From: Rickettsia endosymbiont of Ceutorhynchus obstrictus
Lineage (GTDB): Bacteria > Pseudomonadota > Alphaproteobacteria > Rickettsiales > Rickettsiaceae
Direction of reading: 5' to 3'
Length of the DNA stretch: 64,000 nucleotides
Assembly: GCF_964026565.1 (NCBI RefSeq)
Contig: NZ_OZ032162.1
Span: 1,364,001 to 1,428,000, forward strand
Under the pieces are notes generated by a model. The model saw only the letters and a program-made list of their open reading frames with translations, was not told the DNA's origin and searched no databases. Position numbers and translations under genes: made by a program. Below are positions 36,327-47,378 of the stretch, in pieces. The stretch's first letter is position 1, and each line of letters opens with the position of its first letter.

Positions 36327-36406
36327 GATTTAGGCATCCACGCAACAATGCCATAGGTAGCCGCAAGTAACATCGTCAGCCAATTCAATTCAATCTACTA
36401 TAACAA

Positions 36407-36556
36407 TTACTGCTTAAATAATGCATAATATAAAATATAAAACCAACCGCAAAAACCGTGAATTATTGCCCATAATATTGATTTGTTTGCATTATACGAT
36501 ACAATTATTGCTAATACCGTTCCAAAGGATACGCCACCGTAACCTAAATAATTCAT
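36407..36556 (-). CDS. Small membrane protein
   Basis: A 49-residue frame with an AAGGAT ribosome-binding site. It reads MNYLGYGGVSFGTVLAIIVS, then a short polar loop and 'ILWAIIHGFCGWFYILYYALFK'. Two hydrophobic helices around YNANKS suggest a hairpin membrane protein, like the small 'W-x-IIHG-x-x-GW' proteins seen in many bacteria. Function unknown. It lies between repeats. Confidence 0.6.
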   Translation of the reverse strand: MNYLGYGGVSFGTVLAIIVSYNANKSILWAIIHGFCGWFYILYYALFKQ

Positions 36557-36734
36557 ATATTTATCCTTAATGTTTTAATTTTATAATATTATCTTAAAGA
36601 TATAATTGATTATTTAAACCATTTATTATTTTTTAACTAAAAAATAATAAATATAAGATATAGGCATGGCAAAACAAAGAATGACAGAGAGGAAAAAAAG
36701 AGATATTCAAAAGGTATAGTAACGGAATATTGTA

Positions 36735-37198
36735 AAGAATGCGAAGCGTTGTTGCGTGGCTCGAAAATTAATAAAAACCCGTCATGGCGAGCGGGCATTG
36801 TTGCGTGGCTCAAAAAACGCATTCAGTGTCATACCGTGGCTTGACCCACTACTGTACGAACGTTGAAAAAAGGCTGTGTCATGCCGTGACTTGATCACGG
36901 CATCCAGGAAAATAAAGCCATATTAGACTTATTTTAGAATCTTTTTATGATATTATAAGCTGGACTGAAGTGGTCGTAGCCACGGAATGACAGAATTTTT
37001 ACCTCTTTATTTAAACGTTCGGTACACTAGTGGGCTTGACCACGGTATCCAGAAAAACAACTTACAATGGTAATTGTTTTAGATTTTTAACTGGCTCTAG
37101 TTCATAAATCACGGGATGACATCCGTTAGAAGTATCCACGCAACAATGCCTCCTCGCAATGACGAGGTAAAATCGATCCATGCAACAACGCCGCTTTA
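36735..37198. repeat. Decayed outer repeats with nested MITE
   Basis: Two partial outer starts (GCGTTGTTGCGTGG and GGGCATTGTTGCGTGG), the palindrome holding the MITE at 36845-37034, and trailing CCATGCAACAACGCC ends. From 36590 to 36735 I see only an AT hairpin (36612-36643) and a 17-codon frame that is probably not a gene. Confidence 0.6.
36845..37034. mobile_element. 188-bp MITE, copy 8
   Basis: Complete inverted repeats with one extra G in the right arm. CTTGA flanks. It shares the CTGAAGTGG and CACTAGTGGG variants with copy 2, so the two are closely related. Confidence 0.8.
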
Positions 37199-37398
37199 AC
37201 CATTAAATTATTGACACTAAATTTTATAGAATTCGCTTGTGTGCTGCGTTTATATTATACGCATAACTATAAACTATCTTTTATTGTGGATTTAACTAGA
37301 TAATTCTATAAAGGAACTGAAGATAAGAAAGAGGGGTAATAGATTTTTTAAATCGTAAATAATTAGTTAAAGATAGTGACAGCAAAAATCGGACTTTG

Positions 37399-37528
37399 AT
37401 ATACTCTTCGTCTTTATTAAAATTGGACGTCGTCGTCTGCATGAATTCGTACTTCGTTACGTATCTAAATACGCTCCTCATACTCATCATTTGTCTCCTA
37501 GCCAATTTTAAAAATACTTTGAGTATAT
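37399..37528. repeat. Palindromic element downstream of 16S rRNA
   Basis: Arms TATACTCTTCGTCTTTATTA... and ...AAATACTTTGAGTATA with AAAATTGG / CCAATTTT pairing. It resembles the element at 2388-2512 in general design and is another RPE-type repeat. The 69-codon frame reading through it is not a gene. Confidence 0.6.
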
Positions 37529-37534
37529 TTTTTG

Positions 37535-37568
37535 TAGTATATTCCTTACCAAAGTAAGCAATATACTA
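37535..37568 (-). promoter_or_regulatory. Hairpin just 3' of 16S rRNA (processing or termination)
   Basis: TAGTATATT-GCTTAC on one arm pairs with GTAAG-AATATACTA on the other, about 14 bp with a short loop and one mismatch. On the rRNA strand it follows the 16S 3' end by about 12 bases. No T-run follows, so RNase III processing fits better than intrinsic termination. Confidence 0.4.
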
Positions 37569-37579
37569 AGTTAGTCTTT

Positions 37580-39085
<1,506 letters not shown>

Positions 39086-39225
39086 TCTATTTTTACTTCA
39101 AAAAATTGACAGGTTTAATTAATCACTTAAAGTGATATGTACATTTCGCTGTCACTATCTATATCTAATTATTTACTTTTAAAACAGCTGCGAAACCTTT
39201 GTAAGCCATCGCCTTCGTAGGAGTA

Positions 39226-39254
39226 GTTATAAGCAAGATATCGCCCCTTGTCAA
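39226..39254 (-). promoter_or_regulatory. Sigma-70 promoter of 16S rRNA
   Basis: On the minus strand a perfect -35 TTGACA (39254-39249) is separated by 17 bases from a -10 TATAAC (39231-39226). This implies a leader of about 130 bases before mature 16S. It is the best promoter match I see near the rRNA. Confidence 0.8.
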
Positions 39255-39319
39255 CTACATTTTTTAAATTATTTCTATTTTTTTTATTTTATTTTAAATC
39301 GTCATTGCGGAAAGTCGTA

Positions 39320-39518
39320 GGTGTTGTTGCATGGTTTGAGAAATTAATAAAAATCCGTCATGGCGAAGCCACGAAGTGGCTGTGGCCATCTAGGAAAATA
39401 ATAGTCGTCCTGAATTTATTTCAGTATCTACAAAAAAGATGCTGAAACAAGTTCAGCATGACAAAAACTGGATGGCCACGGCGCCAAGAGGCGCCTCGCC
39501 ATGACGATTCCGGGAGCC
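39320..39518. repeat. Outer-family repeat, degenerate right end
   Basis: Starts GGTGTTGTTGCATGG. The interior has GCGAAGCCACGAAGTGGC and the TGCTGAAAC palindrome, and it ends GGGAGCC, where the CATGCAACAACGCC terminus is lost. Similar interiors are at 52165-52472. The 39086-39319 stretch holds the rRNA leader and promoter. Confidence 0.6.
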
Positions 39519-39543
39519 GACGATTTAGTTATTCACGAAAACA

Positions 39544-41391
39544 CTACACTTCCAAACGTTTAATTTTGCTCTTTAGTTCTTCGGTATTAAATTCTATATT
39601 AATTACTGCCCCGCCTTGTTTGCTGTTAGCTATATCTAAGGTAGCGCAATGTTCTTGGGCTATTTTCTTAACGATAGCAAGCCCTACCCCCATACCTTTA
39701 TTCCGAGTAGTTACGTAAGCTTCCGCCGCTCTACCGATTAGCTCCGGCGGGAAGCCTTTGCCGTTGTCTATCATGGATATAGTAACTATCGAAGATGAAG
39801 ATGCTATAGCAACCGAAATATTACCTTTTGTTGCATTTTTTGTAGACTCTATGGATTCTTCAGCATTTTTTAACAAGTTAATCATTATTTGATTTATTTG
39901 CGTAGCATCACAGACAAAATCAATCGAATTAACATCACTATTAAAAACATATGATATTTTGTCATTTATTAATTTACGCGATTTGACTATTTCTTTTATA
40001 AGCAAGACTAAATCGCAATGAGCAAAACTAGGAGCGGGGAGCCTCGCAAAAAGCACAAATTCGGAAACAATCTTTTTTATATCGTTAGTATGACGGATAA
40101 TCATGTACAAATAATTCTCAAATTCTACCTTGTCTTTTACGTCATTACTAAATTTTTTAAGCAATCTTTCCGAAGCAAGTAAAATAGGAGTTAACGGATT
40201 TTTAATTTCATGCGCTACTTTCTTTGCAACATCCGACCAGGCAAGCGCGCGCTGGGCAATAACTAAATCTCTTTGTTGACGGCTAAGCTGTTTAATCATT
40301 CTATTAAATGCCGAATAGAGCGCGCCTATTTCATCTTTGTCGACTTCATCTTCAGAAACTTGAATAGTTAAATCACCGTCTTTTACTTTATCCGTGGCAT
40401 TAACTAATTTTTTTATAGGATTTACTATTTTAGCGGTAAACATCACGCCGAAACTTATCGCCACTAACAAAAGCAATAAGGCAATGAAAATAAAAATTAT
40501 CGAAAATTTAATTTGCATGCCGGAAACTTGATTTTTAAGACGATAATACTCTCCTGCCGCACCGTTAGTTTTATCGATATGATCAATAATTTTATTATCA
40601 ACCAACCTGCCGACTAATAAATATACGTCATTATATTCTTTGAGCTTAATCAGCATACGGATTTTAGTAGGATCGGACTTTACTTCCACTATCTCACCTA
40701 AATCCGCTTTTTTTATTAAATGCGCCGGTATAGTTGCAAAGGATAATGAAAAGCTTAAAAAAGTATTCGCAATAATAGTGTTGGTAGATTTATTCAAAAC
40801 TATTGCTTCATCTAGTGAGCGCATCTCGGCTTCGGTATTTAGCGTTTTGGTAAATAAAGCGGGATTATGTACCAAGTCGTAATACATATCGCTTAAATCC
40901 TCGGCAACGGATAAAACGGTTTCTTTTAGCTGTAATTTATGTTCGTCAATATAAGATTCGGCGACTATTATGGATTGATCTAAAACGGCCGAAATTTTTT
41001 TATCAAACCAAACTTGAATACCGAAATTAAAGAAATAAGCGGAAAACACCGAAACAATAATAGTCGGAACGGTAGCAACCAAACTAAAAGCAATAATAAT
41101 GCGGTTTTGTAATTTAGAAACATTTTGATCGTCGCCCTTAGTAAAAAAGCTTTGAAAGAATTTGCGAGCGAGTAATATACCTAAAATTAAAAAAATTACT
41201 AAATCGACTAATATAAATCCTATAACTTTACTAGGGTCTAGCCCGCCTTTTCTTGACTCTACCGACATTACGTAATAAGTAGCACAAGCTAAAATAGTCG
41301 CAACGATCATTAAAATAAAAATTATTGTTCTACTGTGAAGATACTGACTATGAAGATATTTTTGTAATAGCGGTTTAAAATAATTTGGCAT
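39544..41391 (-). CDS. ntrY: Sensor histidine kinase NtrY-like
   Basis: A 615-residue membrane sensor kinase. There are two N-terminal helices and an NtrY-type extracytoplasmic region between further helices ('RIIIAFSLVATVPTIIVSVFSAYFF' ... 'FIFIALLLLLVAISFGVMF'). Then come a HAMP domain (IVNPIKKLVNATDKVKDGDLTIQV), the phospho-acceptor H-box VAHEIKNPLTPILLASERL, and HATPase motifs 'INLLKNAEESIES' and DNGKGFP. The PAS domain usually found between HAMP and H-box is missing, which accounts for the shorter length. The partner regulator NtrX is not in the window. The signal in Rickettsia is unknown. Confidence 0.9.
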   Translation of the reverse strand: MPNYFKPLLQKYLHSQYLHSRTIIFILMIVATILACATYYVMSVESRKGGLDPSKVIGFILVDLVIFLILGILLARKFFQSFFTKGDDQNVSKLQNRIIIAFSLVATVPTIIVSVFSAYFFNFGIQVWFDKKISAVLDQSIIVAESYIDEHKLQLKETVLSVAEDLSDMYYDLVHNPALFTKTLNTEAEMRSLDEAIVLNKSTNTIIANTFLSFSLSFATIPAHLIKKADLGEIVEVKSDPTKIRMLIKLKEYNDVYLLVGRLVDNKIIDHIDKTNGAAGEYYRLKNQVSGMQIKFSIIFIFIALLLLLVAISFGVMFTAKIVNPIKKLVNATDKVKDGDLTIQVSEDEVDKDEIGALYSAFNRMIKQLSRQQRDLVIAQRALAWSDVAKKVAHEIKNPLTPILLASERLLKKFSNDVKDKVEFENYLYMIIRHTNDIKKIVSEFVLFARLPAPSFAHCDLVLLIKEIVKSRKLINDKISYVFNSDVNSIDFVCDATQINQIMINLLKNAEESIESTKNATKGNISVAIASSSSIVTISMIDNGKGFPPELIGRAAEAYVTTRNKGMGVGLAIVKKIAQEHCATLDIANSKQGGAVINIEFNTEELKSKIKRLEV

Positions 41392-41468
41392 AATGATTAA
41401 TTACTATGAGTGTTGTCTCTGGATGCGGCAAGAACTTAGTAAAATTAAAGTCATCCTGAACTTGTTTC

Positions 41469-41641
41469 GGCGTTGTTGCATGGCTCGAAATCATTACAAA
41501 AATCGTCATTGCGAGGAGCGTAGCGACGCGGCAATCTAGGAAAAAAAACAGCAAAAAATGCTATGAAAATTATTATTTTCTGGATTGCCACGCCGCTTGC
41601 AGCGGCTCGCAATGACGTTTAGGCATCTATGCAACAAAGCC
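41469..41641. mobile_element. Outer MITE (173 bp), 8/9-bp target duplication
   Basis: Ends GGCGTTGTTGCATGGCTCG and CTATGCAACAAAGCC. Flanks are ACTTGTTTC (41460-41468) and ACTTGTTGC (41642-41650). The target is a CCTGAACTTGTTTCAGG palindrome. The interior is a GTCATTGCGAGG / CTCGCAATGAC palindrome pair. More TGCTGAAAC/CCTGAAAC repeats fill 41642-41745. Confidence 0.8.
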
Positions 41642-41745
41642 ACTTGTTGCAGGATATTTGCAAGAGATGCTGAAACAAGTTCAGCATGACATTCTGAGTA
41701 ATAATGCTAATATCCTGAAACAAGTTCAGGATGACTTTTCCCTCT

Positions 41746-43743
41746 TCAACCAAACTCCAGCAACGTCTGCCCTCTTAATACATGATCTTTTTCATTAACG
41801 AAAACTTTGGCTATTTTTCCGTCTCTTTCTGCTAGAATTATATTTTCCATTTTCATAGCGGTTAGTATCATGATTTCCTGCCCTGCTATTACTTCTTCAC
41901 CTTCTTTTACTTTAATTGCGGCAATTTGTCCCGTTAGAGGAGCTTGTAGTTCCGAGCTTTCTTCTTTAACGATTTTTGCAATCATTAATGCCTCAAGCTC
42001 CGATATACGCGGGGAACGGACAAAGGCTTTTACGCTAATACCAGCATGCGATAAAATATAGCCGGTCGGTATATTTTCAATTCTAACATTAGCTTTTTTA
42101 CCGTTAACTAAGCATGAAAAAAGATCACTACCTAAATGCCAACTACTACGAATATATAACCGATCACTCTCATGGCGTATATTATAACCGTTTTCAACCG
42201 GCGTAATTAACACCGGAAATAATTTATCGTCAATTGATACTACCCATCTAGTACCGATTTTATTACTTTGGTTATTAATATTGCCGGAAATTGACGAAGC
42301 ACGTTTTTGTTCCGAAATATAAATAAAAATAGCGGTGGCAACAAATACGCCGGTAACTTCAGAAGTTAAGCTGGCACCTGAAAAGCCGTCCGGATATTCT
42401 TCTTCTATAAAGGCAGTATTAATATCACCGCTGACAAAACGCGGATGTAACATTACCGCTTCTAAAAAACTTATATTGTGAGAAATACCGTTAATTATAT
42501 ATGAGCTTAAAGCCGATCTCATAACTTCGATTGCCTGCTCTCTAGTCTCGCCGTAAGTGCATAATTTTGCAATCATCGAGTCATAAAACATGCTTACCTC
42601 ACCGCCGAGTCCGATACCGGTATCTATGCGAATATTAGAATTTTTCGCAGGTTCAGAATAGGCGGTAATCCTACCGCTAGATGAGAGAAATCCTCGACTT
42701 GGATTTTCTGCGCAAATTCGTGATTCAAACGCCCAACCTTTTAACTGCACATCCTCTTGAGAAAATGAAAGTTTCTCGCCGGCGGCAATTTTTATCATCT
42801 CTGCAACTATGTCTATGCCGGTAATCAGCTCGGTAACGGGATGCTCTACCTGCAACCTAGTATTCATCTCTAAAAAGTAAAAATTTTTCTCGCTATCTAC
42901 TATAAACTCAACAGTACCGGCTGAATAATATCCGACCTTTTTGGCTAAAGATATTACTTGGCTGTACATTTGTTGCCTGATCTCTTCGGTAATAAAGGAA
43001 CTCGGAGCTTCTTCAATTACTTTTTGATGATGACGCTGGATAGAGCATTCCCGCTCCCCTAAACAAACGTTATTGCCGTGCTGATCGGCAAGTAATTGAA
43101 TTTCAATATGCCTAGGCGATTGGATTAATTTTTCAATAAATAATCTACCGTCGCTAAAACTATTTACCGCTTCAAGCTTAGCCGATTCAAAAGCACTAGC
43201 CATTTCTTCTTGATCTTTTACTACTCTCATACCGCGCCCGCCGCCGCCGGCAGTCGCTTTAACTATTACGGGGAAACCTATTTCATTGGCAATATCGATT
43301 GCTTGCTTAACATTACTGATTGTTCCCATATAACCCGGAACGGTACTAACTCCTGCTTCAATCGCAATTTTTTTTGCCTCAATTTTATCGCCCATTTTTT
43401 TAATAGCCGTAGCACTCGGGCCGATTAAAGTAACGCCTTCCCTCTTTAAAATATTAGCAAAATTCGGATTTTCGGACAAAAATCCGTAGCCGGGATGCAC
43501 GGCACCCGCCCCGCTCTCACGAATAGCCGAGATAATATTCTTGGTGGATAAATAACTTTCTGTTGCCGGAGAATTACCGATATAATAAGCCTCATCCGCA
43601 TATTGCACATGCATTGAGCTGGTATCTGCTTCAGAATATACCGCAACTGATTTAATGCCCATTTTCCTTAGGGTACGGATTATTCTCAAGGCAATTTCAC
43701 CGCGATTAGCGATTAAAACTTTATCAAATAATGGTTTAGTCAT
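41746..43743 (-). CDS. pccA: Propionyl-CoA carboxylase alpha subunit
   Basis: A 665-residue biotin-dependent enzyme. The biotin carboxylase domain starts 'FDKVLIANRGEIALRIIRTLRKMG' and includes the Gly-rich ATP loop KATAGGGGRGMRVV, the 'FLEMNTRLQVEHPVTE' site and RICAENPSRGF. A middle BT-like linker follows. The C-terminal biotinyl domain has the biotinylated Lys in ILTAMKMENII. With PccB it carboxylates propionyl-CoA to methylmalonyl-CoA. pccB is upstream on the same strand, separated by a repeat block, so the pair may no longer share one transcript. Confidence 0.95.
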   Translation of the reverse strand: MTKPLFDKVLIANRGEIALRIIRTLRKMGIKSVAVYSEADTSSMHVQYADEAYYIGNSPATESYLSTKNIISAIRESGAGAVHPGYGFLSENPNFANILKREGVTLIGPSATAIKKMGDKIEAKKIAIEAGVSTVPGYMGTISNVKQAIDIANEIGFPVIVKATAGGGGRGMRVVKDQEEMASAFESAKLEAVNSFSDGRLFIEKLIQSPRHIEIQLLADQHGNNVCLGERECSIQRHHQKVIEEAPSSFITEEIRQQMYSQVISLAKKVGYYSAGTVEFIVDSEKNFYFLEMNTRLQVEHPVTELITGIDIVAEMIKIAAGEKLSFSQEDVQLKGWAFESRICAENPSRGFLSSSGRITAYSEPAKNSNIRIDTGIGLGGEVSMFYDSMIAKLCTYGETREQAIEVMRSALSSYIINGISHNISFLEAVMLHPRFVSGDINTAFIEEEYPDGFSGASLTSEVTGVFVATAIFIYISEQKRASSISGNINNQSNKIGTRWVVSIDDKLFPVLITPVENGYNIRHESDRLYIRSSWHLGSDLFSCLVNGKKANVRIENIPTGYILSHAGISVKAFVRSPRISELEALMIAKIVKEESSELQAPLTGQIAAIKVKEGEEVIAGQEIMILTAMKMENIILAERDGKIAKVFVNEKDHVLRGQTLLEFG

Positions 43744-43796
43744 AATTTATGTATTGTTAGTTTTTTTAATATCGTTTTCGCATAAAATGCCGCATC

Positions 43797-43970
43797 GTCA
43801 TTGCGAGGAGGCATTGTTGCGTGGATACCCTAAACGTCATTGCGAGCGACTGAAAGGAGCGCGGCAATCCAGAAAACAATGATTTTCATAGCATTCTTTG
43901 CTAATTTTCCCTAGATTGCCACGTCGGCACGATGTGCCTCCTCGCAATGACGAGGTGAGTAACAACGCCC
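43797..43970. repeat. Repeat block between pccB and pccA
   Basis: GTCATTGCGAGGAGGC and GAGCGACTGAAAGGAGCGCGGCAATCC arms, paired with GCCACGTCGGCACGATGTGCC and CTCGCAATGACG, with TIR remnants (GGCATTGTTGCGTGG, AACAACGCC). No coding potential. Confidence 0.65.
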
Positions 43971-43990
43971 TCGCCTGCACAGGAATAACA

Positions 43991-45535
43991 TTAAAGCGGC
44001 AAATTATCGTGCTTTTTCCAAGGTAATTCGACTTTTTTAGTACGCAGGAAATTTAACGCCTTACATATCCGCCATCTAGTATTTTGCGGTTTTATAATAT
44101 CGTCTAAATACCCCCTAGAAGCCGCAACAAACGGCGATGTTACCGTATCTTTATATTCAGCGATTTTCTGCTTTTTTGCTTCCGGGTCTTTACATTCTTC
44201 TTTAAATATTATTTCTGCCGCTCCTTCGGCTCCCATAACGGCAATTTCCGAATTAAACCACGCATAATTTATATCACCTCGCAAATGCTTTGAATTCATA
44301 ACTATATAAGCTCCTCCGTAAGCTTTGCGGGTAATTACGGTAATTTTAGGAACGGTTGCCTCGGCATAAGCGTATAAAAGTTTAGCTCCGTGCTTAATAA
44401 TACCGTCATGCTCCTGAGCGGTACCGGGTAAAAAGCCGGGTACGTCGACCAAACTAACGATTGGAATATTAAAAGCATCGCAAAAACGGATAAATCTTGC
44501 CGCCTTTCTTGAGGCGTTAATATCTAAGCATCCGGCTAAATGCAACGGCTGATTAGCTACAAAACCGATCGGATACCCTTCCATATAACCAAAACCGATA
44601 ATAATATTTTTAGCAAAATCCGGCTGTAATTCAAAAAATTCTCCTTCATCGACAATACGCTCTATTAATTCCTTCATATCATAAGGTTTATTAGGGGTAA
44701 CGGGTATTAAGGTACTTAAAGACATATCCACCCTATCGGCCGGATCGACTGTACAGCGCACAGGCATAGGACTACGATTAGATAAAGGCAGGAAATTAAA
44801 GAATTTACGGACTTCTAAAAGAGCTTCCACGTCATTTTTAAATGCCAAATCGGCGACACCGCTTTTAGTCGTATGCATATGCGCACCACCGAGTTTTTCT
44901 TGGCTTACTTCTTCACCGGTAACGGTTTTAACTACGTCAGGACCGGTGACAAACATATAAGAAGTATTTTTAACCATAAATATAAAATCGGTTAAAGCCG
45001 GAGAATATACGGCACCGCCGGCGCAAGGCCCCATAATTAAAGTAATTTGCGGAATAACTCCCGAAGCCAAAACATTTCGCTGAAATATTTCGCCGTAACC
45101 GGCAAGCGCGTCTACGCCTTCTTGAATTCTAGCGCCCCCTGAATCATTAATACCGATAACCGGCGCACCGCTAGCTATAGCAGCATCGAGAATGTTACAG
45201 ATTTTTTTAGCATGATGCTCACCGAGCGAACCGCCAAACACCGTAAAATCCTGACTATAAATAAAAACTAACCTACCGTTTATAGTGCCGTGACCGGTTA
45301 CTACCCCGTCACCTAAAAATTTTTTATCTTTCATGCCGAAATTATCGCATCTATGTGATACATACATACCCGTCTCGGTAAAGCTACTAGGGTCTAACAA
45401 TATTTCTATTCGTTCCCTACTTGTTAGTTTACTTTTTTTATGTTGCAAGTTAATTTTTTCTTCACCGCCTCCTTGCCTCGCAATATTTCGCTTTTCATCA
45501 AGTAACTCAGAAGAATGTATATTAAATTGACTCAT
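43991..45535 (-). CDS. pccB: Propionyl-CoA carboxylase beta subunit
   Basis: A 514-residue carboxyltransferase. Motifs are '[19 protein letters not shown]', '[21 protein letters not shown]', the oxyanion-forming '[19 protein letters not shown]', [16 protein letters not shown], and '[48 protein letters not shown]'. It transfers the carboxyl group from biotin on PccA to propionyl-CoA. Normal length. Confidence 0.96.
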   Translation of the reverse strand: MSQFNIHSSELLDEKRNIARQGGGEEKINLQHKKSKLTSRERIEILLDPSSFTETGMYVSHRCDNFGMKDKKFLGDGVVTGHGTINGRLVFIYSQDFTVFGGSLGEHHAKKICNILDAAIASGAPVIGINDSGGARIQEGVDALAGYGEIFQRNVLASGVIPQITLIMGPCAGGAVYSPALTDFIFMVKNTSYMFVTGPDVVKTVTGEEVSQEKLGGAHMHTTKSGVADLAFKNDVEALLEVRKFFNFLPLSNRSPMPVRCTVDPADRVDMSLSTLIPVTPNKPYDMKELIERIVDEGEFFELQPDFAKNIIIGFGYMEGYPIGFVANQPLHLAGCLDINASRKAARFIRFCDAFNIPIVSLVDVPGFLPGTAQEHDGIIKHGAKLLYAYAEATVPKITVITRKAYGGAYIVMNSKHLRGDINYAWFNSEIAVMGAEGAAEIIFKEECKDPEAKKQKIAEYKDTVTSPFVAASRGYLDDIIKPQNTRWRICKALNFLRTKKVELPWKKHDNLPL

Positions 45536-45663
45536 ATGTACTTTTATCTGTTTAATGATTGATGTATACTATATAATAAAATTGTGAAAAGCCTAGTAGA
45601 AATTTTTATTGCGGCTTTAAAACCCTAGTTTATAAGGCAATAACTAAGTAACGGTAATATCAA

Positions 45664-45825
45664 GTGACTATAACAAAAGAAAATTCAGAAAAACCCGTAA
45701 AATCAAAAACAAAATTTGATAATTTATCAAGTGCGTTAAAAGAAAATTTACAAAGACGTAAAAAGTCTCAAAAAGCTACCTCCATAAAAAAGATAGAAGT
45801 TAAAAATGAAATACCTACTCCTTAA
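45664..45825 (+). CDS. Short Lys-rich protein
   Basis: A 53-residue frame from a GTG. It begins VTITKENSEKPVKSKTKFDN, continues LSSALKENLQRRKKSQKATS and ends KNEIPTP. It is strongly basic with no hydrophobic segment. The composition is protein-like, but the start is weak and no ribosome-binding site is obvious. It precedes the TPR gene by 54 bases. Confidence 0.45.
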   Translation: MTITKENSEKPVKSKTKFDNLSSALKENLQRRKKSQKATSIKKIEVKNEIPTP

Positions 45826-45879
45826 GCGCATAGCCTGGACGTTATTACAATTGTAACTTAATTCAATCAATAAAATTAT

Positions 45880-47010
45880 ATGCCATACAAATACTTAGCT
45901 ATCGGCGTACTAATTATTCTTATCGCCGCTTTATATTTTCGCAATTATTTACCTTTTTTTAATAATAAATCCCAGTTTATCTTAAATGAAAATGAAAAGG
46001 AATTAGCAGCATATGATAAAGCGATAGAATTAAACCCAAGTTATAGCGATGCGTATTTTGGAAAAGGTATAACACTTGAAGAACTAGGCAAATATGATTT
46101 AGCCATTGAATCATATAATAAAGTAATTGAATTAGAACCTATTGACCCAGATGCCTATTTTAATCGAGGTGTAACATTAGAAAAATTAGAGAAATATGAT
46201 TTAGCTCTTGAGTCATATAATAAAGTAATTGAGCTAAATCCTAATTACCCTAATGCAGAATTTAACAAAGGTAATACATTACTTTATTTGGAAAAATACG
46301 ACTTAGCTCTTAAGGCATATGATAAAGCAATTGAGTTAAACCCTAATTATGCTAATGCATATCTTAATAAAGGTAGAACATTACATGAATTAGGTGAATA
46401 CGATTTAGCTCTCAAATTTTATGATAAAGCTATTAAGTTAAATGTGAACGATTTTAAAATATATTTTAATAAAGGTGAAACACTAGAAGAAATAGAGAAG
46501 TATGATTTAGCCATTGAATCATATAATAAAGCAATTGAGTTAGAACCTAATGATATCGATATTTATTTAAACAAAGGAAGGGTTTTATATATATTAAGAA
46601 GATATAATTTAGCTTTTGAAGCATATAATAAGGCAGTTGAATTGGATTCCAATAATTCTGAAGCTTATATCAATCAAGGTGCTGCATTAGGAATGCTTGG
46701 CAAGTATGAGCTTGCTCTTGAATCACAAAATAAAGCACTTGAATTAAATCCTGAAATCTCTAGTTTATTATATCTTAATAAAGGTGCTACATTATATAAA
46801 TTAGGTAAATATCAACTTGCACTTGATATGTATGAAAAAGTAATAGAACTAAATCCTAATGATGACAAAGCACATTTCAATAAAGCAATAACATTAGAAG
46901 AACTAGGCAAATATGATTTAGCTATCGAATCATATAACACGGCGTTAGAGATAAATCCGGACTATTCAGAAGCAAAAGCTAGAAAACAAGCGATATTAGA
47001 TGGTACGTGA
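45880..47010 (+). CDS. Membrane-anchored TPR protein
   Basis: A 376-residue protein. An N-terminal membrane helix (YLAIGVLIILIAALYF) is followed by about ten 34-residue tetratricopeptide repeats of the form 'YDLAIESYNKVIELEPIDPDAYFNKGxTLEELGK'. TPR arrays mediate protein-protein contacts. The gene ends in half of a palindromic element (its TGA is inside GGTACGTGAACAC), so the native C-terminus may be lost. The repeats are very similar to each other, which suggests recent internal expansion or ongoing homogenisation. Confidence 0.85.
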   Translation: MPYKYLAIGVLIILIAALYFRNYLPFFNNKSQFILNENEKELAAYDKAIELNPSYSDAYFGKGITLEELGKYDLAIESYNKVIELEPIDPDAYFNRGVTLEKLEKYDLALESYNKVIELNPNYPNAEFNKGNTLLYLEKYDLALKAYDKAIELNPNYANAYLNKGRTLHELGEYDLALKFYDKAIKLNVNDFKIYFNKGETLEEIEKYDLAIESYNKAIELEPNDIDIYLNKGRVLYILRRYNLAFEAYNKAVELDSNNSEAYINQGAALGMLGKYELALESQNKALELNPEISSLLYLNKGATLYKLGKYQLALDMYEKVIELNPNDDKAHFNKAITLEELGKYDLAIESYNTALEINPDYSEAKARKQAILDGT

Positions 47011-47040
47011 ACACAAGCGAGTCTTACAAAATTTAGTGTG
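47003..47040. repeat. Half of a palindromic element at the end of the TPR gene
   Basis: GTACGTGAACACAAGCGAG...CAAAATTTAGTGTGC matches the right arm of the full palindrome at 48191-48322 (GTACGTGAGTACAAGCGAG...CAAAATTTGGTGTAT). The left arm is missing. Confidence 0.55.
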
Positions 47041-47057
47041 CTGTTGCCAGAAAATAA

Positions 47058-47369
47058 TCAACTAGCAACCTTAGATATTTGCATAATACGTATACGATCC
47101 TTTATATATGGCCATTCGTTACGTTCTGCAAGCTCTAAATCATAATGTGATTGTAGATTAATCCACAATTGGGCTGAAGTTTGGAAATATTTACCTAATC
47201 GCAAAGCCATATCAGCAGTAATCGATCTTCTACCATGTATTATTGCATGAACACGGCTAGGTGGTACATCAATATCACGAGCTAACTGATTTTGACTTAT
47301 GTTTAAAGGCTTCATAAATTCTTCTTCTAACACCTCGCCAGGTATTACAAGATCGAGTAATTGAGTCAT
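47058..47369 (-). CDS. higA: HigA-family antitoxin
   Basis: A 103-residue XRE-type antitoxin. It has 'PGEVLEEEFMKPLNISQNQLARDIDVPPSRVHAIIHGRRSITADMALRLGKYFQTSAQLWINLQSHYDLELAE', the canonical VapI/HigA sequence. It follows higB by 9 bases, the usual reversed (toxin first) order. It probably represses the pair. Confidence 0.95.
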   Translation of the reverse strand: MTQLLDLVIPGEVLEEEFMKPLNISQNQLARDIDVPPSRVHAIIHGRRSITADMALRLGKYFQTSAQLWINLQSHYDLELAERNEWPYIKDRIRIMQISKVAS

Positions 47370-47378
47370 ATAACCTCC

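Noticed and set aside
36612..36720. AT hairpin and 17-codon frame as a gene
   Set aside because: The frame is too short, lacks a ribosome-binding site, and is next to decayed repeats.
37296..37505. A 69-codon frame downstream of 16S
   Set aside because: It reads through a palindromic element and has no protein-like features or ribosome-binding site.
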